Source: Siniperca chuatsi (taxonomy: Eukaryota; Chordata; Actinopteri; Centrarchiformes; Sinipercidae). Taken from it: a stretch of DNA of 64,000 nucleotides. Below, one piece after another: positions 23,901 to 36,894 of the stretch. A program made the position numbers and the translations under genes. The first letter of the stretch is position 1. Each line of letters starts with the position of its first letter. The stretch is taken from contig NC_058043.1 in NCBI RefSeq assembly GCF_020085105.1, positions 8,508,667 to 8,572,666 of the forward strand. The letters run 5' to 3'. The notes under the pieces were generated by a model, which was given only the letters and a program-made list of their open reading frames with translations, had not been told where the DNA came from and made no database searches.

Positions 23901-26900
23901 TCTTTGTTGATTTTTTTTTTCTTTTCTTACCTGTCTTGCTTAAAAAAATAACAACAGCTCCTGCTTTTTGTCCTTTTGTTTATCATGCAGCTCTGCTGGC
24001 TGATCAGTTGTCTGAGGCATCCCCTGCTGTTTCTTCAAGGCCACAGTCCAGCATCACAGAAGCACAGAAGGAGAAGATTAAAGAGGCAACTACTGACCAT
24101 TCCCACACCAATATATCACTTAACATCTCTACATGCATTGTATAAGAACAAGGTGATTTATGGGTCTGTTTTCTGCTCTCTCCACAGGAGTACGAAGAGA
24201 GGCTGGCCAAGTTGCAGGCCGAGTACAATGCAGAGCAGGAATCCAAGGCAAAACTGCAGGAGGACATTGCTGCCCTGCGTTCCTCCTATGAATCCAAGCT
24301 GTCTAATCTGGAGAAGGCCCGAGCCAGAAGGGGGAGCTCTGTCTCAAAGAATGGTAACAGAAGATCATCTGCCCACAACAAAGAACCATGTAATTAGTTT
24401 ATAAATTTAATTTCGGGGCTCATCATTCTGTCAAAAAGCACTAGTGAGCCAACAAAGTCTTGACAAAGTCTGAACAAAAACTGAACATTAGCAAGGTTGT
24501 TGTAAGACTGCATTGTATTTCAAGCGTTCTGGTTATTGTGTCCACCCCCTGTGTACTGAATACTGTATACTGCTTTGGATTGTCTTGCTTCCTAGCGTCA
24601 GTGAGCTCTAACTGTATGACACAAGTCGCTGAGGATGAGCTCTGCCACAACACTGATCCCATGTGCCACAGTACAACTGGAGACACTTCCCTGACCGAGG
24701 TACTGTTCACTAGAACCTTCCACCAGTACCATTCAAAACATGTTATAGTTCCAAAATGAGGTATCCACCTCTTCAGAAAGCAACAGCTTGAAATTATTGA
24801 TGGCATAAAAAATACAACTATAGATTATTAGAAACTTACTGGGTATTATGTCCTCAAGTTGGTGAGCCAGCCTCCTGGACCTGCAGCAGTCAGTGTCCAA
24901 AAAGGTCCAGACGGAGACGGGCTCGTAGACTCACCTGACATCTCTACTGCAGCGCCTCTGGACCAGCAGCACGTCCTGGAAAGGTCTGTGGGCACACATT
25001 TTACATACATAACCAATCATTAGCACTGCACTTTATAATACAAGATACAATATAGATTTATTGATCATTTTACAACACAGGGTTGTATAATGAGATTTTG
25101 ACACATTCTTCTGAACACAATACATGATAGATATTTTATGCTCACAGTAGCTATATTGGCCAGCTTATTGTGGATATATCGGTGCCTATGTTGGCCAATA
25201 AGTAACAAGAAATTGCAGTACAGAAATACCGAACAAGGTTTGAGGTAATTTAGAAAACCGTGTCACTATTAAATAGTTCCACCAGAGAGCAGGTTTAAAA
25301 CGTCCCGCTCAGTATGATTTCAGTATGTATCTATCACAATTTAACAAAACAAAACAAGGGACCAGTATCACGCTTGTTTATGTTATGTGTTTTTGTGAAA
25401 AATTACTATTGGCTGATATATTGTTTTTGGTCTTTTTTTAAACTCCCAAATACCGATATCAGATTTGGCTGCGAAACTTCAGTATCAGTCGGGCTATAGC
25501 ATGTACCATGCCTTGCCTCATAGAATTGATAATCTGATTACGATTTGGAACATGCTGCTGCATGAACAGGAATATTAATGAAAAACTATTTAATTTATTG
25601 AAACCAGTACTGTATAATATTTATGTTTTTAAGATATAGAATTCACACTCTATATCAATACTGCCTGTAGGTTATGAAAATGCAAATATGCTGACAAAGA
25701 AATATTTGCCTATTAATGCATTATTTATATTGACCTAATTAGCATAGCAGGTTATGTTTGCTATAATCATGACCATTTTAATGGTCCATTAGACAGCTCG
25801 AGTGCCTGTTGTTGTCATATAGTTTGAATAGTTTGTGATTATTCTACGTACTTCATCTCCATGCCGCGTTCCTATTCATCCATCTCTCCCCAGACTGCAG
25901 CAGCTGGAACAGGAGGTGGTAGGGGGAGAGCAGGCCAGGAACAAAGAGTTACAGCAGAGACACCGGCAGAGGAAGAACCTTGCCGACCAGAGAAAAGTCC
26001 ATCTTATCCACGCTCTGTCAGAAAACAGTGAGGAAAGTGAAAATGTGCTGTTGAACGTCTACAACTCCATCCAGGAAGAGGTCCATGCCAAAAGCCAAAT
26101 ACTGGTCAAGGTCCAGGGCAAGGTGGGTCACAGCAGCTGTAGGACAAATGTATCAGGTTCTATGAGACATACAACAGGTTTGGAGCAATTTTCAAAAATG
26201 GATTTGGCCAGTGACAAGAAAGGAATATATGTTTTGGCCTTTTTTGCTGATGTAATTGTTACACTCTAAAATATTTTTACTGCTCTGAAAATATTTTAAA
26301 ATAAATATGTTGTCTTTCATTTTCATAGGAAAAATGCCCATGTTGTTAATCCTCATAGTCGACACAATGATGTCTGGAAGTATACTCAAAATTCTAAGTA
26401 ACGCATATTTACTCATACTATTATTAGGCTTAAAACTAAAAGGATTGACTGATTTTGGAGGTAAAACTGTAATTATTTGCACATCAAAGCCTCAATATGA
26501 CGCATATTCAACAACTGGGTTCAGGGTGTGCAGTACAAAATCCTCAAAAAACCTCAAAAATTAGTATTTTCTTAGCACCAAAAATCTTACAAGGTTAGCA
26601 CTAAATGATGCTAAATAATGTGAAATCAAAATTGCAGAGTGTCTCAGTTTTCCTGGTTGAATTATATGCTCTACCATTCAACCGTAAAACCACATCCACC
26701 TGGTGTGACAGCTGAAAGCAGCCAAACTGGAGATCCGTGACCTGCAGGCAGAGTTCGAGGTGGAGAGGAATGACTACCTGGCAACAATCCGGCGGTTGGA
26801 GAGGGAGGGCCAGTTACTGCACAGCCTGCTGGAGCGTATGGTGCCCCTGGTGCGCCGTGACTGCAACTACAGCAACCTGGACCGCTTGAAGAAAGAAGCT

Positions 26901-28181
26901 GTCTGGGACGAGGACAGCGCCACCTGGAGGCTGCCGGATGTGATGGTGCAGAAAACAACACTGCCTTCAGGTGCATTATGTGAAGAGGGCATATAGAAAA
27001 TAGGCAAAGTAAAAGCTTATCAGTTTTTACTAATAATGTAGCTTGTGAGACTGTAAAGCATATATATGTTTGTGGATTCTTTCCCTTTAAATATTATGTC
27101 GCTTTCTTTCTCTCTCATAGCAGTGGCTCCAAAACTTTCAGCTCGCAGAGGTTCAGCTGCTGATACGGGAGAGCCATTCATGGTGTGTTTATGTTCCATG
27201 CATCATCTTTTACTCACACACACTGAAACACGGTCACGGAGCCTCACCCCTGTGTTTTTTAGCAGGTGGAAGAGGACAGGTACAAGGAAATGCTGGACCG
27301 TAGTGACAGTGAGAACATCGCCAGCAGCTACTTCAAGTCAAAGAGAGCCAGCCAACTGCTGGGACGTGAAGCTACCAAGGGACACAGTAAGACCAGGACC
27401 TGCACACTTCTCCATTGACCACTCACTCAACAATCCAGTATGAGAGAAAACACAAATAATTACATATAAACAGTTTAATTAGCTAATTTGCTCTGTTGCA
27501 GAATGACGTCACTTCATTCTCACTGTGGTAAATCAGCAGGTTTTTCATCAATCTGTATGTTTCTGGTCTTTCTTTAGATTTTGAAGTGTCCGTTCTTTAA
27601 GGAGGAGCAATTAATCTAGCCAAGATCATATAAATTCAAACAATGGTACAAAAGTAATCCCGTTTTGATTGGAGAAAGTTTACAACATCTATAAATACTA
27701 CCTTTTATGTTTAAAAAAAACAAAAAACACAGTGAACAGCTGATAGTTCCAAAATATTACTCTGAAATGATTCAGTGGTAAAAAAACAAGTCAGTGATAG
27801 TTGTTAAATTTCTTTAGCTCAGCATCAGTATTCACATTTTATCCAAAAAATGCAATTTCAGTTCTCAAAATAAAAATCTTAAAGGCTACAACTGAGACGA
27901 CTTTCTGCAGCAGTCAGAATGCCAATTTACATTTAGGCATTTTCCCTTTAACACTGGTTTTACCCATCTGATGGAGCTCTTCTCCTACAGCCATCCACTC
28001 ACCTCCTCTGGTTAATGGGGCGGCCCACCTCACTGTGAGTGGTTCCACCATGAACCCGCCTGTCAGCTCAGACTCTGTCCTGCCACGCCCCTTCCGCCTG
28101 GAGTCGTTGGATGTCCCGGTGTCCAATAGTAAGGTGAAGCGCAAAAAAAGTAAATCTCACATCCATAATGAGGGGATTTGA
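20950..28181 (+). CDS. kif17: Kinesin-like protein KIF17 (homodimeric kinesin-2), 14 coding exons
   Basis: Exons: 20950-21180, 21461-21607, 21846-21947, 22211-22400, 23329-23781, 23991-24085, 24188-24353, 24596-24699, 24859-24983, 25894-26122, 26712-26970, 27121-27182, 27266-27386 (or from 27264), 27991-28181; about 824 aa, shorter than human (1029) because the middle linker is short. The motor domain (about 5-335) has P-loop GQTGSGKS (91-98), switch I SSRSH (207-211) and switch II DLAGSER (240-246). The neck reads [17 protein letters not shown], with coiled coils [13 protein letters not shown] and [13 protein letters not shown]. The C-terminal tail has [12 protein letters not shown] and the basic KVKRKKSK, the nuclear/ciliary localisation signal of KIF17. 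It moves cargo to the plus end of microtubules in cilia and dendrites. The intron after 24085 starts with GC. The acceptor at 27261-27266 is a CAG-repeat (NAGNAG) site. Confidence 0.96.
22499..23284. mobile_element. TTAA-bounded element with internal hairpin in kif17 intron 4
   Basis: Begins TTAAAGAACAATTCCACC; the reverse complement of its right end begins TTAAAAGGGACAGTTC. Inside, the arm ACTCAAGATAATACACAG (about 22940) pairs with GTGGATTATCTTGAGTA (about 23032), and CAGTTTCATATAGGAAC pairs with GTTCCTACATGAAACTG. The flanking body (GGCACTTTGAGCACCATG, CTCCAAAACTCGGCAACTC) is familiar from fish genomes. It may be one element or two nested ones. Confidence 0.55.
24086..24187 (+). other. kif17: kif17 GC-AG intron
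   Basis: The coding frame runs KEKIKE up to 24085, where the intron begins GCAACT, and resumes at 24188 as [13 protein letters not shown] after CTCCACAG. Human KIF17 reads straight through the equivalent join (IREEYEERLARL), which fixes the donor as GC. AG|GCAA fits the usual GC-donor context. A GT donor 54 nt downstream (after 24139) would keep frame but add 18 non-conserved residues. Confidence 0.75.
24984..25893 (+). other. kif17 intron 9, probable decayed repeat
   Basis: No exon seen. The part from about 25140 to 25500 has repeated TATTGGCC / ATATCGGTGCC / ATACCGATATC strings suggestive of a decayed interspersed repeat, but no boundaries could be set. Confidence 0.3.
26123..26711 (+). 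other. kif17 intron 10
   Basis: AT-rich intron between donor GTGGGT and acceptor GTGACAG. I see no gene or clear repeat in it. Confidence 0.6.
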
Positions 28182-28900
28182 AAAGACTGTGAATTCTCAT
28201 GGCCTACATACTTTAACACATTTCACTGTCATCTGTTTGTGACTTTGACATTGATTGATTACATACTGTATATAGGAAATTATTAAATATTGCATTTTTA
28301 ATAACCACAGCTAACCAGAAATGTATACAGTAGGCATTTTTTGTGGACATTACGAGTCCAGTTGTGTCATGTGTTTTAAATCACATTTTGAATGTTCATT
28401 TTGAACAAAATGCTACCTACAGTATGACACTACCCTTGAATTTTTGCACTGTACCCAAAAACTTGTGATTCGTGCTCTGTGAGACTCAAAGTCCAGCTAC
28501 TATCATTTTTAACTTCATATGTATTTTACTGTTGTTGATTGTAAACCAAAATTTTAACCTGTTCCTTATCTAACATTTAAAACTCTGCACTTACTGCTGA
28601 ATAGATAAGATAAAATGTATTTATCCACTTTATGGCCAATTTCATTTACTTTACAAAAAGCCATTTAAACTTGGCTTGTTTAGAGTGTTATGAACAGTAA
28701 TAAGATCTCAGTCAACAACATGGCAGACCAGTTTGTAGTTTCACAGCAAATTGATGGCTGTCACAAATCGGTCGGGGGGCTGTTGTCAAGGCAGCAGTGT
28801 TGACAGGTAGTAGACAGTTATCTTATGTTACATGTGACCTCTGAGGTCAGCATTGTGGGTTTTAGTGTGGCCTTACTTAAGCCTAATAAAAATGAGAGAA
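28182..28900 (+). other. kif17: kif17 3' UTR
   Basis: Non-coding AT-rich sequence after the TGA at 28179-28181, with AATAAA at 28885-28890. It ends about 0.9 kb before the convergent SARG transcript's polyadenylation signal. Confidence 0.5.
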
Positions 28901-29826
28901 CCCTTAATTTATGCTTGAGAATCTGTGAATCAATCAAACATTTATTTTGATGCTAATATCAAAAGGTTACATAGATATATTTTAATAATAAATTATTTCA
29001 AATAATCCTATGATCCTATTTTATTTTAATCCTATTTTTTTGCAAAACAGTAACATCCCAAACGCCGTAGCTGCATTTCTACTCATAGACAGAAAGGTGA
29101 GCTGCAGAAAGGATTGACTTTGAGTATCACATTTCCAACTTGGGCTATGACCTGATTTCTTCATCCATTGTTTAATATTACTTGACCGGTAGAGAGCCGT
29201 GTCAGTTGCAAAATTTGACACCCTTTATTTGCCTGTGCGCATACACAGATACTAGCCCATTCAGCGAGCCTCTTGACTTACTGAGAGATAAAACTACAGA
29301 AGGCAACTGTAATCGTCAACTACACACTAATTCAATGGCTTCAAGACTGTTGCACAACAAATGTCTAGCCATTCAAGTAAGTTAGTGGGAGGAATTATAA
29401 GTCTTGCATGCAAGGGATATCGAGAAAACAGAGAAAGGAAAACACTGGTCTGCTAAGTTCACACTGAGGTGGGGCTCAAGATAATCAGATAATGGAAGAA
29501 CAGCTGAGCAGGCTTTCTCATTGCTCGAGTGGCGCGTAAGATGAGTAGTATGACTGATCCATTCTGTAAGTGGAGTGTTGGATGAGATACAGACCACTGT
29601 GTAAAGTCACTATGCAGGTTTACAGGAAAGAAGGTCTGACTGAATTAAAGGGCCTTTGCTTCTTTGTGCCACACTAACTCTGTGGGATGTTATTCAACAG
29701 TCTGAAAAAGCAAACCATTAAGAACTCAAGTTAATCACATTTCAAATCACATGTCAAACAGTATACATGGTGTGAGAACAGTTAATAGCAACAATAACAA
29801 TACGCACTTTATGAGATGCAGACTTC
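28901..29826. other. Intergenic between convergent kif17 and SARG orthologue
   Basis: I see no gene, RNA or terminal-repeat element here; short open frames lack any recognisable product. Confidence 0.5.
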
Positions 29827-30984
29827 TTTATTTTCACTGGTATTTATGGAAATGGTAAAGCGTAGGTAAAAATAATCACAATATTACAAACAACTATTTT
29901 TCATTCTGTATGAACATCTCCAGTATTTAGACAAGGCAGTTACATGGACAGTTTGTCACACATTTCTAAAACCATCCAACCAACCAACCATATATACTGT
30001 ATAAAATAGTAGCAGAAACAAATCAGTGAGCTATCAGATCTCAAAAATAATGTACTGCTGGTAGCTACTAAAGATTAGAAAACACTGAAAAATCACTCCA
30101 AAACACTTTCAAAATTTAGTTTTACAATAATTATGAGCTGCATAAACTGATGTGCTTCTTTGAGGCTTTACGCCAAGGAATGTACAATACACTTACAGGC
30201 ACATCTGTGAATTATGAAACAATTTGGGTTGGATTTGGGTTGATGTTTCCTTTAAGTACAGTGGAGCATACATGTTATGTATAGTATAATGAGGAAGGAA
30301 CAAGATTAATAGAAAGCCACAATATGGCTTGCTTCAGTATGTCACCACCATTCTGAAATGGGATTTTTGTGCACACCAAGGCTTATTAGTTAGAACAAGT
30401 TATTTTGTTATAACCATAAACTTGCATTTGCATACTAGTGTATGCAAAAACTGATTTTAAATGTTCAAGAACCCAATGCTGCATCTGATTTGGAGAAGTG
30501 AGGGTGAAGGCTATTACTTCAAGACTATATCGATGTTTAAACTGCTGACTTTTCCTTCCATATGCACTCTTAGACTGATTTGGTGATCCGTTGTGTCTTG
30601 TCAAGTCATATCTAAGTGAAATTTGTTACAGCAAACACTAAGATATTCTGATTAGATGGCATTACATTAACATACCATTTTCATCAAATATGTGGAGCCT
30701 CAGGGGTTTGAAATGTGTATGGTGCATTTTCAGATACTTTCGAAACCTAAAGAAGAACTTTAGTTGGGGAAAAACTGCCCTCAAGTAAGTAAGTAACCAC
30801 GACCTACATTAAAAGTGCTGATATTGCCCTTCTTTTTTCTCCTTCCTCTTCTTCATCCTTTTCTGCTTTAGTTTGCCAAGTGCCAAGTTCCCGCTTAATG
30901 CTCTAACTCTTTAAGCTGATGGTACTGATTGAACTCTTTCTGAGCACTGCATTTACGCAGGCAGACTTCTGCTGTTTATCCGTT
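29827..30984 (-). other. 3' UTR of the SARG orthologue
   Basis: Minus-strand AATAAA at 29827-29832, then about 1.15 kb of AT-rich non-coding sequence up to the stop codon at 30985-30987. Confidence 0.5.
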
Positions 30985-32798
30985 TTAGTCTTTGAGTAGT
31001 CCAAGCTTTCTGAGTGCTTCTTTTCGATCAGCTCCCATCCCAGGCACCACCATCACAGTATATCCCACTGAGTTTGAGGGTTTGTGGGGTACAGGCTGAG
31101 CTGGCTTTGCTGCCGTGATGTGTCGTGGTTCAGGACAGTTTCCACCGTTTCTGTAGTTGTTCAGAGTAGCAGAGCGCTCCCGACCAGGCTGTTGGTCATG
31201 TCTGGAGAGGTGATGGAAACTGGCACTGCTCTGCAGATGCCTGTTCTTGGGCTCTGTGGGCACTTGAGAATAACAAAAAGATGGACTTCTTGATGGATTA
31301 ACATTAAACGCACCCTTTGTAAATCTGTTAGGTGTTGGATCCAAAGTGGTGTGAGATTTAGGTGGAGACAGTGGGGCTACTGTCTCATGTTCTGGCTGTT
31401 GGTCTTTCAGGAGGCCCAACTTCTGCAAAGCTTCCAGTCTCACGACCTGGGGATCTGTTGCATGCTTGATACTGTATGAAAAGTCTGAGGTTATGGATGC
31501 TTCATTTTGTGTTTTCACAGATATGTTGGAAGGAATCTTTTTGGGTTTGGGGGGCAGAACTGGAGGACCTGTCCTAGACATAGAAGCCTCTGTGTGGGAT
31601 CTGTCCGATCTTGGCAGATGTCTGAGGTCTGGGCCTTCCACTGTAACAGGAAGGTGCTTGTCCAAGTCTATAGTATGATCAACTGTGGGACATAAAGGCG
31701 TCTTCTTTGTGGAGGCACTCCTCCGCAGGTGAACAAGTGCCTCATAGGAAAGAGGACCTCTAGGTAAAGGACCTTCAGCTGTCCTAACTGAGTAGTCCCT
31801 GGGTTTGGTTGGAGGGGATATCACAACATTAACCTCTAAAGGTACTTGGGGAGCAACAGGTTTCTGGTTGTGTTTGTGACCAGGTTCTTTGCTTGAAGGA
31901 GTGAAGTGAGGCTTAGAGCAGAGATTTTTGTCTGGAGGGGCGCCTGACTTAGCACTGGGTACAGAACATGGAGAGCTGCTTGCCACAACAAGAGGTGTAG
32001 GAACCAGGAAGCTCTGCATGGGTTTGGCGTCAACATTTTCCTTCGTGGGTTGCTCAGAGGCATGTTTCTGTGAACCTGAAAGACAAACAAGCACATGTTC
32101 ATCACTAGAAATACAATGCATCTCTCTTCAAAGTATTTAATTGCCTACTGTTTAGCTAATTCTGCATCTGTGCCCAGACATTTACTTACCGTTGAGCTTG
32201 CTTTTGCTCATGGAGGCTGACAGGTCAGCCAGTTTGGTAGCAAGGTTGCCAGGGCAGGGCAGTTGGTCAGGTTCATCATTGGACAGTCCACTATCCTCCT
32301 CAGTATCCAAAGACTCAATAGTCTCCTCCAAAAACATGAGACAGGCCTTCTCTTCAGCAGACAGGTGCTCCAGACTATCATCACTCTGTAATACATAAAA
32401 GTAGGGCTTTCATTTTGACAAAAAATCCACAATGAGATATCCCAAAAGTGACTCTTAGAAATTGAAGAACACAACAATTGATATCACATTTTACAGGAGA
32501 ATGTTTAAGGCCTTATACCCTTCACTTCTTAACAGACACAAAATTATGAAACCAGATGCATCCCTTAGCTTTTATGTTTCAGTTCTCTGTTACCTACGTG
32601 GCTTTATCTTGATATTTCATGTTGTTTTGTATAATGTGTTATAGTGGAACTAATAAGATTCTGAGATTCAAGACGGTAAGGTCAGTAACTTACAAAGCCA
32701 GAATTGGCGCTGACAACGCTGTCACAGCTGCCAGCACTGTCCATGCCAGTCATCGTCTCCAATCCAATGCCACCTGGCCAGGTATCACTTTTGGGCAT
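30985..32798 (-). CDS. c1orf116: Specifically androgen-regulated gene protein orthologue (C1orf116/SARG), 3 coding exons
   Basis: Transcript-order exons: 32798-32694, 32385-32190, 32075-30985; 463 aa (human 601). The N-terminus MPKSDTWPGG and DSAGSCDSVVS parallels human MPERELWPAG and GSCDSMMS. The acidic motif HLSAEEKACLMFLEETIESL followed by DTEEDSGLSNDE is nearly identical to the human one. The long third exon is Pro/Ser-rich and low in structure. It holds two copies of a short motif, LEALQKLGLLKDQ internally and KEALRKLGLLKD at the very C-terminus; the human protein also ends in this motif. The cytoplasmic human protein is androgen-responsive in prostate, but its biochemical function is unknown. 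Linkage to yod1 and pfkfb2 supports orthology. Confidence 0.88.
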
Positions 32799-32848
32799 CT
32801 TAGTGACCTACTTATCCAGTGTTGGTGGCACAGATTGTTGTGTTTCAC

Positions 32849-35800
32849 TCTGTGAAAAGGGAATACATGGTGAGTTAGAATTACATTTTTAATTGTTCCT
32901 CTACAAGCTTGACAGAGCGACATTATTCTAAAAAAAAAAAAAAATTAAAGACAAAATTAGATTCCATTAAATGGACCATACTGGTTGTTTTCCATATTTT
33001 AACCACATTATTTATGCTTTATGTCTATGGGGACCATTTCCCACAGGTTTTTAGATGGTCTATCTTCCAGACAGCCATTGGTTTGCATTCATTTTTGTAC
33101 AGTATGAAATCTATAGAGTCCCTAAAGGACCACATTGGGAATTTTCTTTAAAATACTTTCCTATTATATTACCTTGCAACACTTTGCATTATGTCCCTAG
33201 CAATATTTTTGATCTAACCTTATAATAGTTTTTGTTACCTATTGCTAACCTTAAGTAGCAATTTCTAGTTAGCGTAAAAGGGTATCCAGTATACAAATAA
33301 TTGAGGATGTGTGCGCAACCTGTAGGCAGAAATCACACTGGTGTGACGTTATGATGGCTTTTCTATAGATATTTTCGTAATTCAGAAATAGCCCAGCTTG
33401 CTGGAAAACAGTAAAATAAACTTTTAGAGTAAATTTCACACGTTGATTTCAATGAGAGATGGAAGCTAATGACAAATATAGTATAGGTATAATAGGTACA
33501 CTGAATTATATCAATAAGGTTGGTTCTTGTTGAGAAGTGACCAGATTCCTACAATATCCAGACCACTAATGTACTAATTGAACAGTACATATTAAGAACA
33601 CAAAGGCTCACCCTCAATACTGGTAGTCTGTATAAAAATTAAATTTAAGTTAAAATTAAATATTTTTCTCACTGGATTCTCCATAAAAGCATCAACCATA
33701 TTTCTAAATTTGAGAGCTTTGACCACATCTGATTTATTGTCATAGTACAATCTTTTAGCTGTGAAGGAATTTAGACTGATTAACAATACTGTATATGGCT
33801 TGGAGTTAATCAAGTAAGCTGTACATTTGTTTCTAACGAATATACACTCACATGGACAGGAAGGAATATTAGATGTTGTTTGTTAACAGTAATCAGCACC
33901 ACAGGGAACTGGACAGCTATAGATCGGGCTGATCCATCTTTACTGTTAGCTCAGGATTAAATGTAAACAGCGTCAAACATGTATTGATAACCCACGGTTA
34001 TGTCAACCCAGGGTTAAAATTAGTGCTGGGTTACTTGAATGTTATTAGCCCATACTGTAAACACGGCATACATTGTTTTATCGTTAGGCCGTGCACTGCC
34101 AGAGCTCTAGGGTAAAGTATCACAAGAGAAACTAAAAACTATTGCGAGAGAATTAAAAAGTGTTAAAAGGCCACTCAAAACTATAACAAGTGTAAAAGAA
34201 AATCTAAAGAAGCCCTTTACAGCCTCTGTAGAATCAACTATCTAAACCTCCTCTTGATAGGCGATCCATTGCTTTTGGTGAGTTTTGTTTTCATCAAGTG
34301 AACATTTCTTTGCTCAAAGGTACAGTTTTAGAAAACTATTGTCATTGGTGCATTGAATTCTTTGTGGTCAAACCCCTACACCCAACACTTAAGAATCAAT
34401 TGCTGCAGAACAGCAACCATTTAATGCAAAATAATAAGATATTTACACTATATTACTTTCACAACATCCATATTTGCTTAGTGTTCTTCAAGGTCTGACT
34501 TTCTCATAACATAGCTTGTGAAGGCTGTTGACTTTTTAAATTCTAAGATGTTGAAGCTCCCAACAAGTTTTCAAAACAATCCATGCTCGCAACTGCATTA
34601 CTGTGCAGCTGTAACATAACTTTTGAGGAAAAAACAAACAAGTTAAAGGCGCTTAATCTAATTTAAGCAAGTCTTAAATTCATGTTCATACTTTACTGGT
34701 AAAAGTTGTTACCAGTGGCTCTAAAGCATTATGTACAGTACAGTATGCTTGACAAATGGTTCACAATATTGTAAAGCTGCATGTGTTTAGATGGACAAGT
34801 AATGTATGATTTTACAAGGCTATATTGTAGATTCCTAAATTGCTCAGACTCACACGCAGTCCTGTCTAAATATCATCTCATCAACATGCAACATCCTGTG
34901 TAACTCTGTGGTGTGTTTTACATGCACACCAGCTTTCTGATGACTGGACAGCCTTGCCGGTAGAGAATGACAGAGTATCATAGCTTAGTGTGTTTCTGAC
35001 AGATATCGCACTAGTCCTCTTACTGCATGTGACTCAGATTACAGCACACATGCCACTCCTAATCTTCCTCAACCGGATCATTTTCAGAGGGAGTGGAGGG
35101 CAGCAGCAATGATCTCCTGAAAGCTATACGATATCCACTTTGACCATGTTGACTGTAACAGGTCTGGTATTAGGACATTATTCATTTGGGCCTATGTTCT
35201 TCCACAGAAATCATCATTAGTTTTAGGTGGTGAAATACAAAGAGAATGTAAATGGTAATGCCATGATTAGGGATTGGTCCACTCCTGGAGATGCTAAATT
35301 GTATGCATTATTCTGGCAATGTGAGACACTTTGGATAAAAACATCTTCCTAATGATGCATTTACTGATAACAGGCCATTTGAAATTGAATGAGCAGCTAT
35401 TTGACAGCTATTTGAGCATGAGGTTTCTACAAGAACAAACACATTTTAGAGAATAAATACATTTTACTTTTCTACTGGCATTGTAGAGATAGAGCTGCAA
35501 GTTTAGTATAAAGGAACCTCTGTCTGATCCTAGTGAAAAGAAATGTGAAAACACCTGAGAGGGAAGGGCTGCGAGATCCAAGGCCAAGAGAGGCACAAAA
35601 GCACTCCTGTTCAATGTTCATGCTTTGCCATGTCATCCCATCCCTGTAAAAATTTTAAAGCCCCTATCGCCAGGCCGATATGTAAATGGCCTCATCTGTC
35701 CTGCTGCATGCAGGTCAGGATATCAGTCCAAACAGTAGAAAGTCTGAGATAACATTTATTGTGTTTTAACCAGACACAATCTAGGTTGAACACATGCAAA

Positions 35801-36894
35801 TAACAAGAGCAGCTGCTGTGGCTTGGAAGTAATTGAAAAAAAAAACAACACTTATTTTAAAGTATAATAATAGTATAATATAACTTTAAAGCTACTGATT
35901 TTTGGTAATCAAATTTGCCTTCCCTAAGTATTAAGTTTTATAAAGTTCCCATGCTGCTAAGTGTGTAGTGTGACTTGGGTTTTTTCCCTTGTCACAACAA
36001 AACCTCAGACAGATAAGACTGTAGTTAGTCATTAACCCCTGTAACCCATTTCCAATGAAAGGACATCTTAAACACCGATGAAAATATATCATAATGCTAT
36101 CTCCAGAGATACACCTATCAACACAGGAGGAACCGCCACAAAAAAACAGAATGAGCTTAGCTCTCGCAACACAGTGTCATACAGAGGTTGAGGCAATAAA
36201 TGCAACTGCCATATTAAACTCCTTGGAACATAAAAGAGCACCTGGCCCAGGTTTTATTATCCTTAATGTATTGTTTGATTATGAAACTAGGTGAATTCAT
36301 CACTGTTCATTTTTTCAAGTTTATTTTATCCCTCAATACCTGGTCTTCAACCCTCTGCCTTCAGATTCCTCAGGGTTCAAGTAGGTACATTAGGCTCCTT
36401 CGTAATAAAGATTATCTGCCCCAAATACACTCTCAACCTAATAGTTAACACCTATCACCTGTTGATCAGTCGAGGTTTTGTATACATAACTTTTACTTTA
36501 GTCCCAAAAGACAACTAAAACTAGCCTGCAAATAATACAAAGGCTGACTAAACACTGTAAAGATGCTATATAAGGTTAACAAGTTCATAAATTATCAACT
36601 ATATGACACTATGCACAAATATGAAGTCGGAGATCATCATCATGTGGCAACAGAAACTATTAGAAAAATAAGGAATTTAGTTAGGAAATAAAAATAGTTC
36701 AAATCACCATAACTTACGTTGATATAATTTACTTCAACTATAGATTCACCTCTTATATTAACGTCAGAAGAAAAACACGATTTAAACCGGTTAAATCTAC
36801 TTAAAGTTAGTTTAAACACCCCTTCGTATAGGCTAACATAGTTTGCCCACAAAGTTCACGTTTTTCGATGAAAACTGCATTAGTCGACCACATA
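32849..36894 (-). other. Probable intron 1 of the SARG orthologue
   Basis: About 4 kb between an acceptor (CCCTTTTCACAG, near 32849) and a possible 5' noncoding exon at about 36895-36990 (donor AACAGGTATGT on the minus strand). AT-rich; no gene was seen. Confidence 0.35.

Noticed and set aside
24460-24759. 99-residue open frame in kif17
   Set aside because: It only overlaps the real exon 24596-24699; most of it is intron in the flanking parts.
31928-32140. Plus-strand open frames opposite the SARG orthologue
   Set aside because: Antisense to the well-supported exon 3 and with no known similarity.
36094-36294. Peptide with KRAPGPG, loosely like a LINE reverse transcriptase
   Set aside because: Only one short motif resembles the family and there are no neighbouring domains or repeat ends, so it is too weak to call.
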